Source: Bacteroidota bacterium
GTDB taxonomy: Bacteria > Bacteroidota > Bacteroidia > Bacteroidales > F082
Direction of reading: 5' to 3'
DNA length: 64,000 nucleotides
Assembly: GCA_018816765.1 (NCBI GenBank)
Contig: JAHIUX010000009.1
Location: 1-64,000, forward strand
The notes beneath the pieces are model-generated. The model was not told the DNA's origin and searched no databases. It worked only from the letters and a program-made list of their open reading frames with translations. Each line of letters begins with the position of its first letter. The first letter of the stretch is position 1. Positions 24,691-31,956 of the stretch are shown here, one piece after another. Both the position numbers and the translations under genes were made by a program.

Positions 24691-25461
24691 ATGAAAGACA
24701 AAAGAGCTATCGTTGAAAACTGGCTTCCACGCTATACCGGGCAACAGCTGGAGGATTTTGGCGAATACATCATCCTTACCAACTTTAATCAATACCTCGA
24801 GCTCTTTGCCGAGTGGCACAATGTTCCGGTTGTGGGTCACGAGCATCCTATGCCATCAGCCACCTCAGGCAATATTTCAATCATTAACTTCAGCATGGGG
24901 AGCGCCAATGCAGCTACCATTATGGACCTGCTCAGTTCCATCAGCCCTAAGGCCGTTCTTTTTCTTGGAAAATGTGGTGGTTTGAAGAAAAAAAACAATG
25001 TGGGCGATTTCATCCTGCCTATTGCTGCCATCAGGGGCGAAGGAACTTCGAATGATTATCTTCCGGAAGAGGTGCCCGCACTCCCGGCATTCAGCCTCCA
25101 GAAAGCCATTTCGACAGCCATCAGGGATCATGGCCGCGATTATTGGACCGGGACCGTGTATACCACCAACCGCAGGGTTTGGGAACATGATGATGAATTT
25201 AAGGAATACCTCATAAAAACCCGTAGCATGGCGATTGACATGGAAACCGCCACAATTTTTGTTGTGGGTTTTGCCAATGAAATTCCTACAGGCGCCCTCT
25301 TGCTGGTTTCTGACCAGCCCATGATTTCAGATGGCATTAAAACCTCCGAAAGCGACCGGAAAGTGAACCAGCGGTTTGTTGCCGAACACCTGAAAATTGG
25401 CATTGATTCATTGCAGCAACTGATGAATCAAGGGCTTACTGTTAAACACCTTCGCTTTTAG
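24691..25461 (+). CDS. amn: AMP nucleosidase (short form)
   Basis: The enzyme hydrolyses AMP to adenine and ribose 5-phosphate. The 256-residue protein starts at MKDKRAIVENWLPRYTG, where its own promoter ends. It has the nucleoside-phosphorylase-fold motifs of the family: NFSMGSANAATIMDLL, LFLGKCGGLKKKNNVGDFILPIAAIRGEGTS, TTNRRVWEHDDEF, the catalytic-type MAIDMETATIF and LLVSDQPM. It lacks the N-terminal extension of the enterobacterial enzyme; the roughly 260-residue form is usual in Bacteroidota. The longer open frame to 24505 is spurious. holA follows after 8 bases. Confidence 0.92.
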   Translation: MKDKRAIVENWLPRYTGQQLEDFGEYIILTNFNQYLELFAEWHNVPVVGHEHPMPSATSGNISIINFSMGSANAATIMDLLSSISPKAVLFLGKCGGLKKKNNVGDFILPIAAIRGEGTSNDYLPEEVPALPAFSLQKAISTAIRDHGRDYWTGTVYTTNRRVWEHDDEFKEYLIKTRSMAIDMETATIFVVGFANEIPTGALLLVSDQPMISDGIKTSESDRKVNQRFVAEHLKIGIDSLQQLMNQGLTVKHLRF

Positions 25462-25469
25462 TCCTGCCC

Positions 25470-26468
25470 GTGAATTTCGAACAAATTATCAGCGATATCC
25501 GCAACAAGGTTTACTATCCTGTCTATTTTCTGATGGGTGAAGAACCATATTTTATCGACAGCATTTCCGACCTACTTGAAGACAGTGTGCTCGAGGAACA
25601 GTACCAGGAATTTAACCGGATGATTGTTTATGGCCGCGATGTGGATGCAAGGATGATTGCATCGCAGGCAAAAAGCTATCCCATGTCGGGGAACTACCAG
25701 TTGCTCATTGTAAAGGAAGCACAGGATATCAGGGATATTGAGCAATTGGAGGCCTATGTGTCCAACCCGCTCGACAGCACCATCCTCGTGCTGAACTATA
25801 AGTACAAAAAGCTCGATAAGCGGAAGGCTTTTGCCAAAAGCATCGAAAAGAAAGGCGTGCTTTTTGAATCTAAGAAGTTGTACGACAACAATATTCCAGA
25901 CTGGATTATCAGGTACCTCGAGCAGAAGGGCTATCAGATAACGCCAAAAGCCTGTCAGATGCTTGCCGACTACCTGGGCACCGACCTCCATAAAATCAGG
26001 AATGAACTCGAAAAACTCATCATCAGTATACCTGCTAAAACCCGGATCGATGATGAGATGGTCGAGCAGAATATCGGAATATCAAAGGAATTCAACTTTT
26101 TTGAATTGCAAAAAGCCATCGGTAATCTTGATATACTTAAAGCGAACCAGATTGTAAACTATTTTGGTTCGAACAGCAAGGATAATCCATTGCTACTTTC
26201 GGTAGTGCTGCTGTTTGGTTTTTTTGTCAAGCTGCTGAAATGCCATCATGTGGCCGATAAATCGCGAAATAACCTTGCGTCAGTGCTTGGGGTGAATCCC
26301 TTTTTTGTGAATGACTATCAAATAGCCATGAAGAATTTCACGGACGCGAAAATCAGGCGCAACATAGCTATTTTGCGCGAATATGATTTACGTGCAAAGG
26401 GCTTCGGCAACCAATCAACTGACGAAAGTGATTTATACAAAGAGCTTATATACAAGCTTATGCATTAA
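25470..26468 (+). CDS. holA: DNA polymerase III delta subunit
   Basis: The clamp-loader delta subunit opens the beta sliding clamp. The 332-residue protein starts with GTG and has the family pattern: VYFLMGEEPYFIDSISD at the N-terminus, LIVKEAQDIRDIEQLEAYV, LVLNYKYKKLDKRKAF, and a helical C-terminal collar (KACQMLADYLGTDLHKIRNELEKL, then FNFFELQKAIG). It begins 8 bases after the amn stop. No ATPase motif is present, as expected for delta. Length is normal. Confidence 0.93.
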   Translation: MNFEQIISDIRNKVYYPVYFLMGEEPYFIDSISDLLEDSVLEEQYQEFNRMIVYGRDVDARMIASQAKSYPMSGNYQLLIVKEAQDIRDIEQLEAYVSNPLDSTILVLNYKYKKLDKRKAFAKSIEKKGVLFESKKLYDNNIPDWIIRYLEQKGYQITPKACQMLADYLGTDLHKIRNELEKLIISIPAKTRIDDEMVEQNIGISKEFNFFELQKAIGNLDILKANQIVNYFGSNSKDNPLLLSVVLLFGFFVKLLKCHHVADKSRNNLASVLGVNPFFVNDYQIAMKNFTDAKIRRNIAILREYDLRAKGFGNQSTDESDLYKELIYKLMH

Positions 26469-26470
26469 TC

Positions 26471-28240
26471 TTATACCGTGTAGATTTGCTCAATCAGCTG
26501 GGCATATTTCCGACTGAGGAACTTCCGCTTTAGCTTCATTGTTGGTGACAATTCACCGGTTTCGATGGTCCATGCATCGGCCACAAGCTTAAACTTCTTT
26601 ATCTGTTCAACCTGATCGAGCTGCTTGTTGATGCCAGTGATCTCGCGCTGAATACGGTTCACAATTAATTCCATCTTTATCACTTCTTTTGCTCCAGGGT
26701 AGGTTAATCCCTTGACAGCGCAATAAGACTGAAGGTGATTGAAATTGGGTAAAATAATGGCTGCGGTGTAGTTCTTTCCTTCGCCAACCACAATGGCGTT
26801 TTCGATAAAAGAGGACTCTTTCAAGTGATTTTCAACTTGTTGTGGAGCCACATACTTACCACCTGAAGTTTTGAATATTTCCTTTTTTCTGTCTGTAATC
26901 CGCAGAAACTTGCCTTCCATATGGCCAATATCGCCCGTATGAAGCCATCCCTGTTCATCAATGATTTCAGCAGTAAGATCAGGGCGTTTGTAATAGCCCA
27001 GCATCACATTTGGTCCCTTGCACAGGATTTCACCGTCTTCAGCAATTTTCACTTCAACACCTGCCAGCACCGGACCAACGGTGCCCACCTTGACACCGCC
27101 CGGCAAAAAGTTGCCTACTGCAATCACCGGAGCAGTTTCTGTCAGCCCATAACCTTCGATTACCTTAAATCCGGCAGCCCAGAAAACCCTGGCCAGGCGT
27201 TCCTGCAAGCTGGCTCCACCACTGATCATGGCATTAAGTTTACCCCCAAACGCTTCGTGCCATTTGCTGAAAACGAGTTTGCGGGCAATGTCCAGCTTAA
27301 ACAGGTACCACCAACCCATTTTCCCCCAGGGATCGTATTGTTCACCGAGGTTAAGTGCCCAGAAAAAGATTCCCTTTTTAATACCGGTAAGGGCACGTCC
27401 TTTGGCCACAATTTTCTCATAGGTTTTTTCGAGCACCCTTGGAACTGCGGCAAACATTTCGGGTTTGCTTTCACGGATATAATCACCAATCAGTTCAAGG
27501 TTATCGCAATAAGCAATGGTTGCGCCATGGCGCTGATAGGTGTAGTTCATGATGCGTTCGAGCACATGGCATAGTGGCAAAAAGCTCAGGGTGCGGCTCA
27601 CCGGATTCTGGCTCAGGATTTCGATGGTGGCATCAGAATTCGAAACCAGGTTTTTATGTGAAAGCATTACCCCCTTTGGTGCACCTGTTGTGCCTGAAGT
27701 GTAGATAAGCGTAGCCATATCATCTTCGCCAACACTGCCGGCCAGTGCTTCAACCTCACCCATTCGCTTCGAAACGGCTCCATGGCTGAGCAGTTCATCC
27801 CATGTGCGGAGTCCGGGTACTTTTTCAATACTAAACACCTCAGTCAGGGTGGGCACTTCTTCGATCACATCCTTGATGCGTGCGTAAATACTTTCATCAG
27901 AAACAATGATCAGCTTTACCTCGGCGTCATTAAAAATGAACGAATAGCTTGAATCACTGATAGTTGGATATACAGGAACCTGTACAGCGCCAATCTGCAT
28001 CAGGGCCATATCAATGAAATTCCATTCAGGGCAGTTTTTTAAAATCGTTGCCACCTTACTTCCTTTACCAATGCCCAGCTCAAGAAACGACAAGCTGAGA
28101 ATGTTCACTGTTTCAAGATATTCCTTTCCGCTATAATCAATCCATTGTCCGTTCTTTTTAGCAGAAAAGGCTGCCCGTTTTAGGCGTTCTGTTGATTTGT
28201 AGTCTTCAAGAATGTCAAAAATCCGTGTGATTGTTGTCAT
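26471..28240 (-). CDS. Long-chain fatty acid-CoA ligase (copy 2)
   Basis: This 589-residue adenylate-forming enzyme activates long-chain fatty acids via acyl-AMP to acyl-CoA. Motifs are the P-loop ATLIYTSGTTGAPKGVMLSH, the GYGLTETAPVI region, GWLHTGDIGHMEG, and the C-terminal KKEIFKTSGGKYVAPQQVE. Length and motifs match the FadD15-like group. The frame is open to 28351, but the true start at 28240 (MTTITRIFDILEDY) aligns with that of the upstream paralogue. It is 11 bases downstream of that gene and is the second of a tandem pair. It converges with holA. Confidence 0.94.
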   Translation of the reverse strand: MTTITRIFDILEDYKSTERLKRAAFSAKKNGQWIDYSGKEYLETVNILSLSFLELGIGKGSKVATILKNCPEWNFIDMALMQIGAVQVPVYPTISDSSYSFIFNDAEVKLIIVSDESIYARIKDVIEEVPTLTEVFSIEKVPGLRTWDELLSHGAVSKRMGEVEALAGSVGEDDMATLIYTSGTTGAPKGVMLSHKNLVSNSDATIEILSQNPVSRTLSFLPLCHVLERIMNYTYQRHGATIAYCDNLELIGDYIRESKPEMFAAVPRVLEKTYEKIVAKGRALTGIKKGIFFWALNLGEQYDPWGKMGWWYLFKLDIARKLVFSKWHEAFGGKLNAMISGGASLQERLARVFWAAGFKVIEGYGLTETAPVIAVGNFLPGGVKVGTVGPVLAGVEVKIAEDGEILCKGPNVMLGYYKRPDLTAEIIDEQGWLHTGDIGHMEGKFLRITDRKKEIFKTSGGKYVAPQQVENHLKESSFIENAIVVGEGKNYTAAIILPNFNHLQSYCAVKGLTYPGAKEVIKMELIVNRIQREITGINKQLDQVEQIKKFKLVADAWTIETGELSPTMKLKRKFLSRKYAQLIEQIYTV

Positions 28241-28251
28241 GGTGTTTTGTT

Positions 28252-30030
28252 TTATTGATATAGTCGCTCGATTTTTTCCCTGTATTTTCCTACTATGGTG
28301 GCGCGTTTTATTTTCAGGTTGGCTGTGAGTTCGCCATTCTGAACATTCCACTCATGGTCAGTGAGTTCGAATTTTTTAATTTGTTCGTAATCACCGAAGA
28401 AAGAATTGTAGTGATCAACTTCCTTGCGAAACCTCAACACAATTTCCTTGTGCGTAATCATGTCACTGTCAGATGTAAACGGAATGTTCTTGATCCGGCA
28501 CCAGGAACGAAGATGCTCAAAGTTAGGCACAATCAGCGCTGCTGCAAATTTTTGGTTTTCACCAATGACCATTATCCCGTCAATGAAAGGTGATTCTTTA
28601 AACTTATTTTCGATCAGTGCCGGACTAATGTATTTACCCATGGAGGTTTTAAAAATTTCTTTGATTCGTCCGGTAATCCGCAGGTGACCATCGGGCTCGA
28701 TATTGCCCACATCGCCGGTATGGAACCAGCCTTCCTGATCAATGGCCGCGGCAGTCATCGCATCATCCTTGAAATACCCTTTCATTACATTTGGTCCCTT
28801 AACCAGGATTTCGCTATTGTCGCCAATTTTCACACGTACGTTCCTCAGCAGCCTGCCTACAGTGCCAAATCGCAAGCCCCCCGGCTCAAGGTTATTCACT
28901 GCGATCACCGGAGAAGTCTCGGTAAGGCCGTAACCTTCGAGGATTGGAATAGCGGCCGCGGTAAACACCTTGCTTAAACGCGGTTGCAAGGCGGCCCCGC
29001 CAGAAACTATTACCCTCATTTTACCTCCAAGGGCTTCGCGCCATTTGCTGAAAACAAGCTTATTGGCAATGTGTAATTGAAGTTTATAGAATACACCCGT
29101 TTTTTCAGGGATGTCGTAGCAATGGCCCAGGTTTAACGCCCAGAAAAAGAGCTGACGCCGTATCCCTTTCAGTTTCATTCCCTTGGAGATGATTTTATCA
29201 TACACTTTTTCGAGAAGTCGGGGAACGGTAGTAAGTATCTCGGGCTGAATCTCACGGATATTATCAGCAATAGTACCCATGTTTTCAGCATAATACACTG
29301 AAACTCCCAGGTACAGATAGGTGTAAATATTCATCCGCTCGTAGACGTGACAGAGCGGAAGATAGCTCAGTGCACGGCAACTGTCATCTACCGGAAAAAA
29401 CGTATAAACTGCAGCCACATTGCTAAGCAGGTTGGCGTGCGACAACATCACTCCTTTAGGGTAGCCGGTAGTTCCTGAAGTATAAATCAGCGTGGCAAGG
29501 TCATCAGGCTTGACCGAGGCTTTCAATGAGCTGAGTTCCTGTGGCCTGGCCTGTTGTTTTCCGGACTCAATCAGTTCGCTGAGTAAGGTAAATCCCTCAA
29601 CCGGACGGAAAGTAAAAACGGATTTTATTGAATCAATTTCAGGCAAAATATGCTGTACTTTCCGCATCAGGTCAGGGCTCCCTACAAAGACAAACTTGAC
29701 CTCAGCGTGGTTTAAAATATAGGTGTAATCGGTTTCGCTGATTGTTGGATAAACGGGCACGTGGACAGCACCAAGCTGCAAAATGGCCATATCGATGAAA
29801 TTCCACTCCGGGCAGTTTGAGGCAATCGTTGCAATACGGTCTCCTTTTACCACACCCAGATTCATCAGCGCAAAGCTCAATTCATCGGCCAGGTTGCGAA
29901 AAGTCTGAATATCGTATTTAACCCATTGCCCGTTTTCCTTGCCAGCAAGGGCATCGTCTTTTGGCCTGTACGTGTTTGCATAATACGGCAGCAGATCAAA
30001 TATCCGGGTAATGCTGGCATCCATAGTCAT
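28252..30030 (-). CDS. Long-chain fatty acid-CoA ligase (copy 1)
   Basis: The 592-residue enzyme is a paralogue of the downstream gene, with the same start pattern (SITRIFDLLPYY), P-loop TLIYTSGTTGYPKGVMLSH, EGYGLTETSPVIAVNN, GWFHTGDVGNIEPDGH and the RIKEIFKTSMGKYISPALIE C-terminal motif. The two starts, MTM at 30030 or MDAS two residues later, differ trivially. The duplicate genes may act on different chain lengths or in different conditions. Membrane association is expected for this family. It may use a promoter in the AT-rich stretch from 30031. Confidence 0.94.
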   Translation of the reverse strand: MTMDASITRIFDLLPYYANTYRPKDDALAGKENGQWVKYDIQTFRNLADELSFALMNLGVVKGDRIATIASNCPEWNFIDMAILQLGAVHVPVYPTISETDYTYILNHAEVKFVFVGSPDLMRKVQHILPEIDSIKSVFTFRPVEGFTLLSELIESGKQQARPQELSSLKASVKPDDLATLIYTSGTTGYPKGVMLSHANLLSNVAAVYTFFPVDDSCRALSYLPLCHVYERMNIYTYLYLGVSVYYAENMGTIADNIREIQPEILTTVPRLLEKVYDKIISKGMKLKGIRRQLFFWALNLGHCYDIPEKTGVFYKLQLHIANKLVFSKWREALGGKMRVIVSGGAALQPRLSKVFTAAAIPILEGYGLTETSPVIAVNNLEPGGLRFGTVGRLLRNVRVKIGDNSEILVKGPNVMKGYFKDDAMTAAAIDQEGWFHTGDVGNIEPDGHLRITGRIKEIFKTSMGKYISPALIENKFKESPFIDGIMVIGENQKFAAALIVPNFEHLRSWCRIKNIPFTSDSDMITHKEIVLRFRKEVDHYNSFFGDYEQIKKFELTDHEWNVQNGELTANLKIKRATIVGKYREKIERLYQ

Positions 30031-30209
30031 TGCGTCAATTGAAAGAAATTGATTGTTTGGTTTTGGTTATGTTGGTTTTTGCCCTACAATAATAGGAAAA
30101 TAATCTCATTATACAATATCTGCCATTGTACACTACAAAAATTCACCGAGCAGTTTATCGGTCTTTACTTATGAAAGCATAAGATACTAAGCTTGTTTGC
30201 CCTATACGC

Positions 30210-30234
30210 TTTGACCTTGCAAAATCAAGTCAAA
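30210..30234. promoter_or_regulatory. Inverted repeat between acyl-CoA synthetase and zinc-ribbon genes
   Basis: TTTGAC-C-TTG (30210-30219) and CAAGTCAAA (30226-30234) form an inverted repeat of nine pairs, with one extra C bulged in the left arm and a six-base spacer. It lies in the 287-base AT-rich gap between divergent genes, 84 bases before the zinc-ribbon gene. It is a candidate operator or an RNA hairpin of unknown function. Confidence 0.4.
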
Positions 30235-30317
30235 ATTCGTTTCCCACACAGTAAAATTACCTTTCATGACAGAAATAATTAAAATTATTATACCTTAGCA
30301 AACTTATTATAGTTTTC

Positions 30318-30740
30318 ATGCAATGTCCAAAATGCCAATCCAATCTTATCACCAAAGCAGGTTTTGTTGCTTCTAATCAAAGATATAGATGTAAACCTTG
30401 TGATCATCATTTTACCATACATCCACCACGCACCTCAGCTGAGTTAAAGCGAATAGCCATCCACCTTTATCTCGAAGGACTCAGTTTAAAAAAAATCAGC
30501 CAGGTAACCGAAATCAGTGATGTAGCCATTGGAAACTGGATAAGGCCATTGAAACCGGGCCTGACTTCCATACGTAAAACAAACTGTAAGACAAAGCAAT
30601 TGCATAAAATTGAACATTTTATGATCAGCAGGAACCTGTTCAATGAGTTTGGATGGCTTATTGTAGGTTTCGAAAAAAATACCGGAATTAATCTCCTGGG
30701 AAGCCAGCAGACGGGCAATTGCAAGCTCGAATCAGAATAA
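30318..30740 (+). CDS. IS1-InsA-like zinc-ribbon and helix-turn-helix protein
   Basis: The 140-residue protein has an N-terminal zinc ribbon (Cys3, Cys6, Cys25, Cys28; pattern MQCPKCQSN then RYRCKPCDHHF) followed by a helix-turn-helix (about residues 53-76; LSLKKISQVTEISDVAIGNWI). This is the organisation of the InsA-like N-terminal region of IS1-family transposases. The remaining 60 residues do not contain a DDE core, and no inverted terminal repeats or transposase second frame were seen, so it is not an active element. It may be a domesticated DNA-binding protein controlling the following operon, or a degraded transposase remnant. Confidence 0.65.
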   Translation: MQCPKCQSNLITKAGFVASNQRYRCKPCDHHFTIHPPRTSAELKRIAIHLYLEGLSLKKISQVTEISDVAIGNWIRPLKPGLTSIRKTNCKTKQLHKIEHFMISRNLFNEFGWLIVGFEKNTGINLLGSQQTGNCKLESE

Positions 30741-30768
30741 CGATATTTTCTTTGCTATTTTGTATTGT

Positions 30769-30800
30769 TTATTGTTTTAAAATTGCCCTCAAAACAATAA
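30769..30800 (+). promoter_or_regulatory. Perfect 10-base inverted repeat before the binding-protein gene
   Basis: TTATTGTTTT (30769-30778) and AAAACAATAA (30791-30800) are exact reverse complements separated by 12 bases. They end 10 bases before the ATG of the binding-protein gene, and a TATTTTG element occurs slightly upstream, so a protein bound here would overlap the start region of the operon. The preceding zinc-ribbon/HTH protein is a candidate binder. An RNA hairpin would consist only of A-U and a few G-U/A pairs and would be weak. Confidence 0.5.
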
Positions 30801-30810
30801 GCACCTGATC

Positions 30811-31938
30811 ATGAAATCACATTTCTGGTGGTCGGCCATCGTTCTTTGTTGCACAATAACGCTATTTTCCTGCTCCAATAAAACTTCAAAGCAAGGTGCA
30901 GGAAGCCAGACAGAACATTATTCTATTGGGGTAAACCTGCCGCTATCAGGGAATGCCGCTTATTTTGGCAGTGAATTATATAAAGGGCTTGCCCTTTCCT
31001 TTGCAGAAGCCGAAAAGCAATATGGTTGCCGTTTCGAAATCCTGGCAGAGGATAATCGCTTTCTTCCACAGGAAGCGGTGGGTATTGCCAAAAAGTTCAT
31101 TCATATTGCCAAGCCAAATGTGATTGTTTCAGGGTATTCAAACGTACTTCAGGCAACCATACCCCTTGTAGAAGAGTCGGGCATTCCGATGATCGCTTCA
31201 CTTTCGAGCGTTGCTGATATCGCAAAAAACAAACAATGGGTCATCCGTGATTTCAGCCTCGAGAGTCAGTTAATGCCAATGCTGGCCGAATATGTTTTTC
31301 ATACGGCGAATCTGAAAACAGGTAGTTTCCTTGTGGTAAACGATGACTTTGGTCAGGATTCGCGGAACTACTTCACCCAGGCATTCGAAACACTGGGAGG
31401 TCACATAACTGAAGGCGCTGTTTATTGTGAAGACGACCTTGATTTCAGAAACCTGGTCCAGAAAATACTGGTCAATAAACCCCAGTTTATGCTAGTAATC
31501 GGTAGAGGCGCCGGAATGGCCAATGCCATCAGGCGAATCCGCGAAGCGGATCCAAACGTATTGATTTGTGGTTCGAGCAGTTTCGACAACGACAAAATCA
31601 TGGCTTCGCTTGGGCATGATGCAGAGAACCTGGTTTTTACCAACTTCCACTGCAACACATCAAGTCAGGCATACCTGTCCGCAAATAATCTTTTCACTGA
31701 ACGGTATCAGCAAGGCATGAACTGGGTAAATGTGCTCGGATATACGATTGGAGAATATACTGCCGAAGCCCTGGTAAAATGCAAAGGCGATGGCAATAAA
31801 ATTATGGATTACCTGAGGTCAAATGAGTTCAACACCATCCGTGGAAAACTTACTGTGAACGGGAACAATGATATGCTTTCCGGCCTCAGTGTGTTTATCA
31901 GAGAAAACGCAAAAAACATTGAAATTGTAAACAATTAA
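30811..31938 (+). CDS. Periplasmic binding protein type 1 lipoprotein (LIV-binding-like)
   Basis: The 375-residue lipoprotein has signal residues 1-20 and the lipidated Cys21 in FSCSN. The mature protein is a type 1 periplasmic binding fold of the branched-chain amino acid/amide-binding branch (Peripla_BP_6): IGVNLPLSGNAAYFGSELYKGLALSFAEAE, then VGIAKKFIHIAKPNVIVSGYSNVLQA, and YTAEALVKCKGDGNKIMDYL at the end. No ABC permease or ATPase genes are adjacent. It is followed by a TonB-dependent receptor 18 bases later, so it may capture a ligand for or after outer-membrane uptake, or serve as a sensor. The ligand is unknown. Confidence 0.87.
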   Translation: MKSHFWWSAIVLCCTITLFSCSNKTSKQGAGSQTEHYSIGVNLPLSGNAAYFGSELYKGLALSFAEAEKQYGCRFEILAEDNRFLPQEAVGIAKKFIHIAKPNVIVSGYSNVLQATIPLVEESGIPMIASLSSVADIAKNKQWVIRDFSLESQLMPMLAEYVFHTANLKTGSFLVVNDDFGQDSRNYFTQAFETLGGHITEGAVYCEDDLDFRNLVQKILVNKPQFMLVIGRGAGMANAIRRIREADPNVLICGSSSFDNDKIMASLGHDAENLVFTNFHCNTSSQAYLSANNLFTERYQQGMNWVNVLGYTIGEYTAEALVKCKGDGNKIMDYLRSNEFNTIRGKLTVNGNNDMLSGLSVFIRENAKNIEIVNN

Positions 31939-31956
31939 CCAAAAACCAATCTGACT

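Noticed and set aside
30318-30740. Active insertion sequence of the IS1 family
   Set aside because: Only an InsA-like zinc ribbon and HTH exist, with no DDE transposase frame, no recognisable terminal inverted repeats and no target duplication.
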